Shown in pieces: positions 23,161-34,263 of a DNA stretch of 64,000 nucleotides. The notes under the pieces were generated by a model. That model was not told the DNA's origin. It ran no database searches and worked only from the letters and a program-made list of their open reading frames with translations. Source of the stretch: Cladobotryum mycophilum (lineage: Eukaryota; Ascomycota; Sordariomycetes; Hypocreales; Hypocreaceae); the NCBI GenBank assembly GCA_036429605.1, contig CM071590.1:2232001-2296000 (forward strand), given 5' to 3'. A program made the translations under genes and the position numbers. How positions within the stretch are numbered: position 1 is the stretch's first letter; each line of letters begins with the position of its first letter.

Positions 23161-24397
23161 CTATGGTCTGCGTTTACTTTCTTGGGCCTGGCGTGATTTC
23201 CACGTGTCCCTGATCCGACCAGCAGCAGCGTAGAGATCCCGTTCAGAAACTCTGTCACTAATACTCTCTAGGACACTGACGACTGTAGTCTTGTGATTAG
23301 CTTCGTGCTTGTCGTCTCTGAAGCGTAGGAGGCGCCATCTCCCTTGATCATCTATATTGCATTCAACGATGCGGTCGTTGAGGGGATCGTTCAGGCCTTT
23401 CATTGTCTCCCATTCTTCTTCCGTGAGGTATAAATCGTGAAACGGCTCATAACGATCTGGCCCGCTATCTCCTTTGTACACCAGAAGTTCAGCTTTGGGC
23501 ACACTGTCGTAATCAACAAAAGCCTCGGTAACACCCTCTTTCCGCTCCCACTCGTCAGGCTCGACAGTGGGGAAGATGAGCTTGAGTCGTAGATCTATTG
23601 TGTTCTCTTCCGGGGGCTTCCATTTTAAAATGTGAGGGTCGGTACCGTGCTTGTAGGGAGTATTGCGACATGTAAAGATGAGTCCGTCGTTTCCGTGTTT
23701 CAAGCTCGGCAGCACCTGCTTGAACATCATTTCGATACCGTATGCAAGTTGGAATGGCTTCATCTCGACAAAGAAGGGTTGAAAGCGGAGTTCTTCTGGA
23801 TATTCCTTGAAAAGTCTCTTGTATGGTGTGTAAAAGCGTTCTCTGAAGTATGCAAGTCGCTTGTCCAGTGTTCGATCCATCAGCTTGTTCCCACCCATGA
23901 CCAAACAGTCGAATACAAGAAATCGGGGCTCCTTTTTGCCGTTGGGTAGGCTGTCCCAAACCAGCTCCCCATCGACGATAGTTGCTGCATGGAAGGCGGT
24001 AACATCATTCTCAAGCGGGAAATGAAGGTTTTTGTTGGTTATGAACCAGTAATCGTTCTTGCGGTCAATGAGATAGTGTGCCTCTCCTTTATTTTCGTCC
24101 TCGGTTGTATAAAGGAGGTATCTGATACCATCCGATTTCTCACAGACATAGTAGCTGGAGTAAAATGTTAGCCTACAGCTACGAATGCCCCTCTCATCGA
24201 TGGTAGGCTTACTCTTGCTTGGTTAATTCGTCTAGGTGCTGTCGCGCAAAGCTGACAGGCTGCGCACCAGGGAAATTGGTTTGTGGTCTACCCAGCAGGT
24301 CGGCGACCTCTTTGCGCATAGTATAGAGAAGCTGGCCATCGGCTTTGATGCCAGGCTCCTCAATCGAGGTTATGGGCCCGTCTGCCTTGGCCTCCAT
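23161..24397 (-). CDS. CEG1: mRNA capping enzyme alpha subunit (GTP-RNA guanylyltransferase)
   Basis: Transfers GMP from GTP to the 5' diphosphate end of nascent RNA polymerase II transcripts in the nucleus. Exon 1 is 24397-24213 and exon 2 is 24154-23161; one 58-base intron; 392 residues. The nucleotidyltransferase motifs are all visible in order: motif I EKSDGIRYLL with the GMP-accepting Lys, a motif IIIa-like DYWFITNKN, motif III VDGELV, motif IV DGLIFTCRN, motif V LKWKPPEENTIDLRL and motif VI near DKHEANHKTTV. The C-terminal OB-fold part ends in a short basic tail. The ATG at 24397 begins MEAKADG; the frame further upstream has no other ATG. As in other ascomycetes the RNA triphosphatase is not fused. 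It is followed on the same strand by SNX41 upstream, about 500 bases away. Confidence 0.93.
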
Positions 24398-24900
24398 GAT
24401 GGCATACCAACCCAAGTGACGATAGCCTGGTCTTACTCTAACGATATAAGCATTCGGAGATTGCCGACTCGGGTCGTCGTGATGCTCTCAAGAAAATTAA
24501 AGCACGGTCGCTACGCGAGTGAGCGACTCCTGGGGAACATGAAGGATTATAAAACTGCCATCAGCGCTGTGCTGGTTGTTTAAGGGTCAGGGTCTGATTA
24601 CGCGAAGGGTCTTGGGCTTGAGCACGCGTTGGCCTGGAAGCTGCGCTGCGACAAAGGCGCCGCTTTAAAATACCCGGCTAAATTATCGATAACAGATACC
24701 GAGATAAGCAGCAACCACAATGATACGTCATCGCATCAAGTGAAGATTCGATCAGCGTGGAACTGATTGTTTTTTGGCCCGAGAATAATTTTTATTATGA
24801 TTCTGCATGTGTATTATTGGAGTTGGATTAGGAATGGATGAAGCGCTTTATGCATCTACCCAGCCATTCCTGATCATCGTAGTATTCGTCCAACAAGATA
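24398..24900. other. Gap between SNX41 stop and CEG1 start
   Basis: About 500 bases holding the SNX41 3' untranslated region and the CEG1 promoter. No frame is supported; nothing specific is recognised. Confidence 0.6.
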
Positions 24901-27059
24901 TTAGTTTTCATCTATTTTCTCGACCTCGGCCCTGGCCTCTTCCCATTGCAGCTTACTCTTCCTCGCCCACTCGATTTGACTCCTGGCGTATGCCAGCTGA
25001 GTTGTAATTTTGTCAGTATAAAACCACCCTTTCTTATCTAGATTCTTAGAGAGGAGGGTTTATTCTGCTTACCATATATCGCCGTAAATCCTCTTCCTTG
25101 TCCTTCTGGAACCGCTTCAAGTCTTTCAGAACGCTTCCGCTAGCCTCCTTAACGTCTCGTTCTGATGCGATTTGAGCTTGCTCTAGCTGTCCAATAGACT
25201 CCCGAGTTTTCCCAATTGTATCCCGACGAGTTCGCTCTGGATCGACATCTACAACCCCTTGAACTGCGTGACGAAGTGGACCAAAGATCTTGTTTGTTAT
25301 GGAGTTAGTACTGGGCATCTTCCTATGAGTCATACTGGTATTCCTTTCTGGGAGACCTTGGCTCGCCGAAGGAGCTACTGATGGGAAGTCACCATGGGTA
25401 GGGGGAAGTCGGAGTCGATCGATTCGGTGTCATCTTGTCCTCCATCTCGGCGGTGTTGGGTGGGAGGTTCTCTCATGCTCGCCGATCGTCTTGGAGGCGA
25501 AATTTGTTGACTGCTCGATAGGTACTGCTCAATGCGCCTAGCCTCTGCTTCACTCCGTTCGAGTTGGTCTAGTAGAGCTCTCTTTTTATTCAATTCCTCC
25601 GTTGTCAAATCTTGTTGCACACGCTTGAGAACCCTGTAGCGCAGCACATTTCTCACGACACCTGCAAATTGAGCATTTTCTCTCATAGGCTCGGCGAAGC
25701 TTGCCCCTAATGACCCCGAAAGTTCTTCGGTCGCAATGTACGATAAATCTGCAGCTTGGCCCACCCTCTCAATTGCAGGTCCTAGAGAGGGGGCTTGCTC
25801 TGAAAGCGCAAAGGCATTGTATCGGGAACCCAGCTCGCAGAGGTCTGCAGCCAAGGAAGACAAGTGACTGAGTGTTCGGCGGTTGACCTTTTCCATGGGA
25901 CCCGTTAGAAGCTGTTCCAATTCCTTAATGGAAGCTTCGTATGCGATGAAATATGGATCGAGTTCCTGCTCATTAAGATTGGCGGCATCAGGGGGAAGCG
26001 TCCGATGTTATTAGCTGCTGCATGAAGCGTAGATGAACTTAAATCGTGAGATGCGCCGCCTGCAGTCCTAAGCCTTGCTGAAGTTGAGGGAATCGGTAGG
26101 AAATTGTGTGCTGGAGTCGGGTTTGCTGTGTCCAAGGGGGTGCCTTCAAGACTGACTTGGGGATGGAGGCGATGGGATGTGAATGAAGGACTTCGCTCTG
26201 TTAATTTATTAGCATGGTACCTCAAGGAGGCTATAGCGGTATAGGCGGTACATACCCAGCTCGAGTTGGGGTCAAGAAATCTCCACCAAACGCCGTCCGT
26301 TCTGATGTCGTCCATGCGGCGACAACGATTCAAGAAGACAGTCAACATCCGTTTTCGCAGGTCAATGATCTGCTGATCTTGCTTCGCACTGGTGGGATTG
26401 GCTGCATAATCTGCCATGGTATGCTTCTCTGGGATTGGTGGTATAACTAAGGTGGGATGAAGGCGAGTAAGTGCATCTCGGAGGGATGCAAATTCGGAGT
26501 ATCGACGACGGACTTCCAGGTCCTAGACTATCTGTTAGAGACGACATGCAGTTAATCATGATTGGCGTGACATACTCCCGTGCGAATGGTGTAGACAATA
26601 TATCTACCACCGCTCTCCATGCTTTTGCCAGCGTCCGTAATCATGATAGGCATGTCAGGATTCTCATAGAGGATCTGCTCAATGCGGCTATCATAGCCAC
26701 CCGGCTTTCGTCTCGGAGGCGTATCTTCTCTGACAATGGCTTCATCGTCAGTGTTTCCGGCGTCGTGATCGAAGTGTGGGTGCGAGAGGTGGTCATCGTC
26801 ACTGCCGCTAGACGGGGTGTGTGGTGGTTCGAAAACCCCATCTATCAAGTCCGGTTAGGATTTACATCACCGTGAATCGCATCGCAAATAGATGGCGAAC
26901 ATATTCTAATAATGTCGCGCAACTATTCTCTACAAGAGGAACAACAATGGACTTACACTCTCGCGATGTGGGCGAAACTGGATTGGCCGATGACGACGTT
27001 TGCGAATCACGGCGGTCGAAGCTGGTGCCGTAGGGATTATTATCCTCGTCGTTCCACAT
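24901..27059 (-). CDS. SNX41: Sorting nexin-41 (PX-domain sorting nexin, Snx41/Atg20 class)
   Basis: Snx41 binds phosphatidylinositol 3-phosphate on endosomes and helps retrieve membrane proteins and selective-autophagy cargo with Snx4. Exons: 27059-26957, 26838-26576, 26522-26256, 26197-25073 and 24996-24901. The N-terminus MWNDEDNNPYGTSF is typical of filamentous-fungal Snx41. The PX domain spans roughly residues 85-210 with RRRYSEF, PPIPEKH and RRMLTVFLNR-like helices. A long helical BAR-like region follows (MEKVNRRTLSHLSSLAADLC; QDLTTEELNKKRALLDQLER), ending in IEWARKSK. The fourth exon is broken three times, each in a C5 run (26140-26136, 25995-25991 and 25405-25401). Adding one C at each yields the continuous reading KAPPLDTANPTP, RFPPDAANLNEQELDP and SDFPPTHGDFPS, an exon of 376 codons and a 618-residue protein. 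Atg20 is the related alternative. Confidence 0.88.
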
Positions 27060-27892
27060 GATGGCGATATATTAGAGGATTCCTCTGAATCACAGTCGGA
27101 TATGGGGAAATGTAGAACAATGCGCAAAGGACCTTCGGACTTGGATTTTGCCTGCGAGGCTCAACTCGGTACGTAATTGAGGCGGCGATGAGCTTCACGA
27201 GATGCTGCTGTGGCGCGGGGCGGAGTAAACGTGGGGTTATTTCCAAGGTACGTAAGCCACTGTAAGGTCTCTCGCCATTCTCTGAAGATAATAGCTGAAG
27301 AAGATTGGCGATACAAGATGGAAGAATAGTCGATAGCTCAGTGCATGTAGAGGAGAAGAGTGTTGGTTCGGGAAGCGGTTGAAGCACTGAATCCGGTCGT
27401 GGATTGTTCGGCAGGGCCAGACCAGAGCTGCTGCTGCTGCTGCAAGGTTATTGATGACGATACTTGGCGCACGGACCACATGCGTCACAGAGGCTCGCCG
27501 CCTGCAATTCCAATATCGGGCGGGCTGAACGTTTTCAGCTTTCTCATACACGATTGTCACTGCAAGTAGGTATGTCTGAACATACTCACTAATATTATCT
27601 CAATTTTTTGCACGCGAAACAGGAATCGGTGCAACAATTTTATATTTATGCTTGTCAGATTTTAGGTCTGAAGAACCTTTGATATTCACTACCAAACGAG
27701 TCAGTTGCCTCAGTATTTCTTCGGACCGCTCGAGAGCTTTTGTGCAGCAGGTAGCTGACGACGTTGCTGGTTGAGTAGTAGACAATACTCTTCTGCATCC
27801 CTTAATCTATTATTAGCCTACATACACCAATGAAGTATGAGAACTATTTTCTCTGTCTACTAAACTCCAAGCGACTGTCCTCCTGAGCCCAA
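27060..27892. promoter_or_regulatory. SNX41 upstream region and 3' flank of the membrane-protein gene
   Basis: No supported gene. It includes a (CTG)n stretch near 27428-27442. A minus-strand frame of 61 codons (27600-27785) ends in KIVAPIPVSRAKN but lacks an ATG, so it could at most be an unplaced exon. Confidence 0.4.
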
Positions 27893-29089
27893 TTATGTCC
27901 AGTGCCTCCCTCCCGTCAAGCGATCATTTACATGGCTTGGAACGCCTCCCGCCTGAATCGATGATACGGATGGAATTGAGAACAAGTCGCTCCCAGTTCC
28001 GCTAGAGTTATCTACTCGTCTCATTGTTCCAGCATCACCATTAACTCGGAGCAAGTGGTTTCCTGTTCTCCAATTCGAAGTCTCTACCTCGCGGGGGAAT
28101 GGTGAAGATGGCCCATTCACCATCTCAAAGTCGTCACTGTGTACTGTTGCAGCATCAGTTCGTACTGATTGCGACTCGTCGCTAGCAGTGTTTTCTCTCG
28201 CGGCCGCAGAGGGATCGAATGAAGGTTGCACAGAACGATTTGCGATAGGTCTCCGTGCATCTTCTCGATGTCTATATTGCCGTGGTGATGTGGTTTGATC
28301 CAAGTCTTGTGGTATTGAATGCGAGCTCCTTTTCTGCGGCGTTCCTGAGGCCGATGAACTCGCAATGGTTGATGCCCTCCCGACGGGGATTCGAAAAACT
28401 CGATTCAGTCGCTGTCGCCAAGAGGACTCTTGGCTCTGCATCTCACTAGCCGGGGATGTTGGTGGTACTACCTGAGGTGTTGGTATGGTTGGTGGCCATT
28501 CTGCTTGACGAGGAATCGCTTCTTGATAGGCGTGATGCTGTGTAGGTACGCTGGCTGGCTGGGTCATTCTAGGAAACGCTTGAGGATGCGAAGGTATGGC
28601 GGCAAGCGGTTGTATACTCGGAACCTGAACTCCTCCCAAATTATACATAATTGGTTGGTAGACGATTCTTGGTGGATAGCTTTCAAGTGGATGAGAATAG
28701 TCGTTTGCAGGAACCACCTCATCAAGCCTCGCAGCGTGGCCCCTCCTTGTTCGCCTACCGCCAGGAAGATTGGCCAACGTGCGATCTCTGTTGGATATCG
28801 TTGCGGTGCCTAGATAATACATGTATGCCACAGACAGTATGACGAAAACGACAACAGAGGAAAAGATGATGCCGAAATGCTCGGCTGGCGTAAGACAATG
28901 CCATCCAAGGCAAGTCGCCAGATTGCGGCGCATGAATACTTGCAGATTTCCGCCATGGCCTTGCATGATGAATCGGTTTTGTGGGAGTGGTATCATCAGG
29001 CTCGAACCTGAATATTGTGGATAGGCAGACTGCGAAATGTAGTGAAATATGTTTGAGTGGGTGGCTTGAGAAAGCCCAAGGGATGACAT
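27893..29089 (-). CDS. Uncharacterised single-pass membrane protein with long Ser/Pro-rich cytoplasmic tail
   Basis: I do not recognise this gene. The open frame of 398 codons starts at the ATG at 29089. The conserved-looking part may begin later at MQGHGGNLQVFMRRN, so the start is uncertain. A Cys-Leu-Gly-Trp-His-Cys segment (about residues 60-66) precedes one clear transmembrane helix, HFGIIFSSVVVFVILSVAYM. A Lys/Arg-rich stop-transfer stretch (GGRRTRRGHAARLDE) follows. The remaining roughly 280 residues are Pro/Ser/Gln-rich and disordered, with IVYQPIMYN and FPREVETSNWRTG as less biased islands. No signal peptide, enzyme motif or repeat is seen. The single G5 run in it (28086-28090 region) is in frame as read. 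It faces CTR9 across a 1.1-kb divergent gap. A short exon upstream of 29089 cannot be excluded. Confidence 0.6.
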   Translation of the reverse strand: MSSLGLSQATHSNIFHYISQSAYPQYSGSSLMIPLPQNRFIMQGHGGNLQVFMRRNLATCLGWHCLTPAEHFGIIFSSVVVFVILSVAYMYYLGTATISNRDRTLANLPGGRRTRRGHAARLDEVVPANDYSHPLESYPPRIVYQPIMYNLGGVQVPSIQPLAAIPSHPQAFPRMTQPASVPTQHHAYQEAIPRQAEWPPTIPTPQVVPPTSPASEMQSQESSWRQRLNRVFRIPVGRASTIASSSASGTPQKRSSHSIPQDLDQTTSPRQYRHREDARRPIANRSVQPSFDPSAAARENTASDESQSVRTDAATVHSDDFEMVNGPSSPFPREVETSNWRTGNHLLRVNGDAGTMRRVDNSSGTGSDLFSIPSVSSIQAGGVPSHVNDRLTGGRHWT

Positions 29090-30173
29090 TTACCAGATTC
29101 AGATACCCAACGACCAAGAACAAATAGAGAGATGTTTGAGTGACAAGGAATCAGCAAGTAAGAGTGAAGTGAATGCACTGACTTGTGGACACTTGATAAA
29201 GGAAGAGGTAGAGAGACTGGTTTCTGTCGGCAGCTGGCAAAGGGATGTGCCAGCTGTCAGAGACATAGAAGGTCATATATTTGATCATAAAACATTGCAA
29301 GCAAGAGGAATCTAAAGGATAATAATGTTATTTGACCATGATTCCGATCACTTATGGAATAACAACTCCTGTTGAGTTCTTGAAGGAGAGAATTTGTATA
29401 TCTAGCGAGTCACTAGATTTATCTAGTATATTCCAAAGATTCTTGTGCGAAACTAAAGTCAAAACATTACCAAGACACTATCCCATCACTTGATCTCACA
29501 ATCGTAAACAGAGCTTGCACTTCATTTTATTGAATTTATGGGCGAAACTGAGAGAGGAGGAATCAACAAGGTTAGGAGCCAGTGAAGGAGTGTTGGTGAT
29601 TGATGTATTGAAGCTCTTGTAGTTTAATATATAGAAATGATGTAAGAAGTCGCCATAATGTTGATCATTCTTTTTCTTTTCTTTTCTTTATTTTTTATTT
29701 TTTATTTTTTTATAAATAATATTTCCAAGTCGCTATAAAAAAGGAATTCGGCATCAAATAAAAACACGGCGTTGGTGGTTACTTCGAAGTAGAGGTTGTG
29801 AGGCTCCCTACGTGTAAGCTTGACCAACCATGCACTGTCGCGCACGCACGCACGGACCAAGCAACTTGTCAAGCTCTGGATGAATTTCGAGTCCAACTTC
29901 AACCGCCCTCGAAAGTCCACGATCAGCGGCCTCTAATCCATTTGCTAGAGCCTCCTCATCCTTAATTGGCACGTACGACTTTCCTTATTTTTGGTTGACG
30001 ATATCTTGTCATGATATAGCTTTCCTCCACGACAACGTCACAAGTCCCTTTCGAGGCGCACTAATTACTTTACTACACCTGCGTTGGCGGACGCGTCTTT
30101 GCGAATCCCATCCTCGCCTTATCAACTTACTTAGCTGGCATCACTTCAATTCCTCTCCCCCTTAATTCTCCAT
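29090..30173. promoter_or_regulatory. Divergent promoter region between the membrane-protein gene and CTR9
   Basis: A/T-rich, with a run of TTTTCTTTTC/TTTTTATTTT repeats at about 29670-29712. No supported gene. It should hold both promoters; the CTR9 leader adjoins 30174. Confidence 0.5.
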
Positions 30174-33100
30174 ATGACCATGGCAACTCAAAATGGCACA
30201 GCCGACGAGGCAACCAATGGAGATGCTCGAAAAGGCCCCGTCAGCATCAGATTCTCCGATATCCCCTCGGCAATCGATATCCCTGTGCAGGGCGACCAGG
30301 AAGACGAGGCTGTCGAAATCGATCTCGAGGTTCTAGTTGACGACCCTACCGAATTGTGTACTCTTTTCGAGAACGAGCATGCGGCGAAAACCTATTGGAT
30401 GACAGTCGCATTGGCTTATGCGAAACAGCGAAAGATTGACCATGCTATCGAAATGCTCATCAGGGGCGGCAGCGCTATCCAGAGTAGCAACCCGCGCGAC
30501 AAAGTTAGCATGATTTGTTGCTTGTGCTGGATGTACTTGTGGAAGAGCCGAGAAGCACCGCGTGTTGCGCCGGATGGAGTTCGAGTTTCCGAGGCCAAGA
30601 CGAAAGAATATTACTTGCAGTTGGCGACATCATCCCTCAATGACGCTGCTCGACTGAACCCATCCTTCCCGCCCATTTTCCTTGCCCGGGGCGTCTTGCT
30701 ATTGTTGAGATCCTCGCTGCAGGGTCCCTCGAAAACTGCCGGGGGTGTTGGATCCGAGAAGAACGATCTTCTAAAGACCGCCGCCAAGTCCTTTGACGAT
30801 GCGCTACGAGTCTCTCAGGGCAAAAATATGCTGGCATTAATGGGGAAGGCGCGGGCGTTGTTCTCCTTGCACAAGTTCCCCGAGGCGCTGGCTGCTTATC
30901 AAGATGTGCTCCAAAAGATGCCAGACATGGTAGATCCTGACCCTCGTATCGGAATCGGCTGCTGCTTCTGGCAACTTGGTTTCAAGGACGATGCTAAACT
31001 GGCGTGGGAGAGGAGCCTGGAGATAAACCCCGAATCGAAGGTTGCCAATATTCTGCTGGGGCTGTATTACCTCGATGCTAGCGGCCACGTCCCAGTGAAT
31101 AGCGACGAGTTTCTCAAGCTGTACAAGAAGGCCATGATCGAATATACCCAGAAATCCTTCAAGCTCGACAAAGAAGTCCCCATTACCTGTTCTACTTTCG
31201 CCAACTACTTCCTGTCCCGAAAACAATGGGATAACGCCGAAAAACTGGCACACAAGGCTATTCAATTTACGGATGTGAACGCCGTTGCCAGTGATGGTTG
31301 GTATTTGCTAGCGAGGAAGGCTCACTACAATGATGATATGGAAAAGGCTGCGGATTATTATCGCCGTGCGGATGACGCTCGTGGAGGCACAGAGACAGGT
31401 TACCTCCCGGCCAAGTTTGGTGTGGCGCAATTATCTGTCATGAAAAATGACCTCGGAGAAGCGAAGCTTCGGCTGGAAAAGATGATTCAGCAATCCAAGA
31501 ACCATGAAGCTATGATCCTTTTAGGCACTATTTATGCCGAGGAGATCTTTGCTAGCCAGAACAGCGATGTCAAGGAAGATAAAGCGGCTGAGATGAAGAA
31601 AGCCATTACTCTGCTTGAAGGCGTCAGAAGTGCTTGGAAGGACCCTAAGAAGACCCTTGCGCCAGATGCATCTGTTCTGCTCAACCTAGCTCGTCTGTAT
31701 GAGACAGACAGCCCCGAAAAGGCACTTCAATGTCTTCAGCAGGTTGAGCAGCTCGAACTAGAGCAAGTCCCTGCCTCGGAACAGCCTACTGATGTGGAGG
31801 AGGATGCTGAGCGGCAGGCGGCTTTGCGCAAATTTCTTCCTCCTCAACTTTTGAACAACATTGGCTGCTTCCACTATCAATCAGAGAAACATGAACTTGC
31901 CAGTGAAATGTTCGAAGCAGCTTTGGGTGCATGCATGAAGACGGGAGAGAAGGACCCCACAATCGACACGGATGCTCTAGTGACTAGCATCAGTTTCAAC
32001 CTTGGTAGGAGCTACGAAGCTCGAGGTCTGACGGATAAGGCTATTGAAGTATACGACGGCCTGCTGAACCGACACGACGACTACGCCGATGCCCGCACGA
32101 GACTTGCCTATATCAAACTGAGGAAGAATCCCAACAAAGAAGGCCCCGATGCAGTTGCTAAGCTCTATCAGGATAATCCACGGGACCTTGAAGTGCGAGC
32201 GCTCTACGGGTGGTATCTTGGCAAAGTTCATTCAAGAAAGCGTCCGTCCAATATCGCAGAGGACCCCGAGTTCCGCCACTACAAACACACATTACAAAAC
32301 CATGACAAGCACGACAGATACGCCTTGGTTGGCATGGGTAATTTGTACTTGATGCAAGCCAGAGAGATGAGGCGTGAGACAGAGCAGGACAAGCAAAAAC
32401 GAAGTGCCACCTACTGCAAAGCCGTTGAGTTCTTTGAAAAGGCTTTGTCTCTAGATCCAAAGAATGCATACGCAGCTCAAGGTATTGCCATTGCTCTAGT
32501 CGAGGATAAGAAGGATTACAAGACGGCCCTCGGCATCTTCAACAAGGTCCGCGACACCATTAAGGATTCTCACTTATACGTCAACCTCGGCCATATCTTT
32601 GCTGAGTTGAAGCAATTCTCAAAGGCTATCGAGCACTATGAGATTGCCCTCTCCAAGGATGGCAAAGGGAACGACCCCTCAATCCTTGCGTGCCTTGGCC
32701 GTACATGGCTAAACAAGGGAAGGTCTGATCGTGATATTGACTCATACAACAAGGCTCTCGAATGTGCCAAGAAGGTGAGACAGCTCAGCTTTTGTGTTTG
32801 AAGAAGAAATTGACTGACGAGAATGCTAGGCTCTTGAAGTAGCACCAGATCAGGTACACTATCAGTTTAATGTTGCCTTTGTGCAAATCCAGCTGGTTAC
32901 TACGATTCAAGCATTGCCCGAGAATAGACGTTCCGCTGAGCAATTAGAAAAGGCTGCCGAAGGCCTTGAAGCTGCCATCACCTCTCTAGATACCATTGCT
33001 GCCCATCCTCAAACCCCCTATCCCAAGCACGACGTAGAGCAGCGTGCCAACATGGCCCGTAATACGCTTCGTAAGCAGCTGGAGAGGGCCCTCGGCAAGC

Positions 33101-33833
33101 AGAGAGAATGGGAGGAGATGAACAAAGAAAAGATTCAGGCTGCCAAGGAGCAGAGAGAGGTTGAGTTGAAGAAGCGTGAAGCTGAGCGACAAGCCATCCT
33201 CGACAAGGAAAAGGAGAGGCAAGACAAGATCAGAAAAGAACGCGAGGCCATCGCGGCTCGAGACAGATTGTTAGCTGAACAGCGAGCTGAGGAAGAACGT
33301 TCTCGAATGGACGCTGAGATGACAACTGATGAGGAGACGGGAGAGAAGGTGAAGCGGAAGCGAAAGACCGCACCACGTGCCTCTCAGGGCGAGCGTGAGC
33401 CCAAACCCAAGAGGTCAGGGAAGAAGAAGAAGGCTGAGCACGACGATGACGAATCCGAGGAGGAGACACATACCAAGAAGAAGCGACGCCTCACCAAGAG
33501 GGAGTCCGCCAAGTTCAAGTCTGCTGAAATCGTTGTCGATAGCGACGAGGAAGCGAATAACAATGATGATGAGGACGATGCGCTGGAGCGGGCCGAGAGG
33601 AATCTCGAGAGGGCCGAGACGCCCCTTTCTGAGGCGGAGGAGGAGCCCGAGGCGGCTGACAAGATGGACGTTGACGTGGAGCAGAATGATGACAAGGGAG
33701 ACGAGGACGAGGACGAGGATGCCCCCGGGCCCAGCATAAGCGATCCCGCAGGGGACGGGTTTTGGAGGAGAGTGACGACGATGAGGATGCCGAACCTAGT
33801 AAAGCGAAATCTGGGGACGAGGAGGACGAGTGA
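30174..33833 (+). CDS. CTR9: Ctr9, TPR scaffold subunit of the Paf1 transcription-elongation complex
   Basis: Ctr9 is the scaffold of the Paf1 complex, which travels with RNA polymerase II and promotes histone H2B ubiquitination and H3K4/K36 methylation. Exon 1 is 30174-32774 and exon 2 begins at 32830. The first ATG is followed six bases later by a second in a better context (ACCATGG). The N-terminal segment (IDIPVQGDQEDEAVEIDLEV) is family-typical. About sixteen tetratricopeptide repeats fill residues 50-880 (for example FPEALAAYQDVLQKMPDM; YKTALGIFNKV). A charged helix rich in Arg/Glu/Lys and an acidic/basic tail follow. The exon-2 frame as read drifts into an unrelated C-terminus after GAPGPS. 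One extra C in the C5 run 33722-33726 instead gives QHKRSRRGRVLEESDDDED and a TGA at 33831-33833, a 1,201-residue protein. Without that correction the stop would be at 33948. Confidence 0.92.
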
Positions 33834-34263
33834 AAAGAAAAATACGCCTAGAGAGAAAGTATTAGGGAATAGTTTGTACAGTATTTTAATTGTCATCATA
33901 GATGGTATACATGGAGAACAACGACAGCGTATTTTATTTTTTGCTTAGACATTTCATGTATTTGTTAAAAAGAGGAACATGGGGTCTTTTTTTTAACATT
34001 TAAGCAAGAGTGCCCTACATGTGTACCAAATGCTAGAGAAACCTCCCCCCTCTTTGATGATGTAGAAATGACTTTTGAATAATCCAAGTCGATGCCACCA
34101 AACAGTTCTTCAATGCTCTTCGCTGTATATCAAGTACATGAAACTTTTTTATTGCCCAGCGAGTACTAAGCCGTCTATAAAACTCGCCCCAAGATCTACT
34201 CTGCCAATAGCATCTATCAATTCCCTTTTTCTCTCCCCAAAACCTTGGATCATTAGCCCATAT
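33834..34263. other. Convergent 3' gap between CTR9 and CBR1
   Basis: A/T-rich 3' untranslated sequence with T runs (for example 33988-33996). No gene is seen. Confidence 0.6.

Noticed and set aside
27600..27785. 61-codon minus-strand frame ending in VAPIPVSRAKN
   Set aside because: Its first codon is TTG rather than ATG and no flanking exon could be matched in phase.
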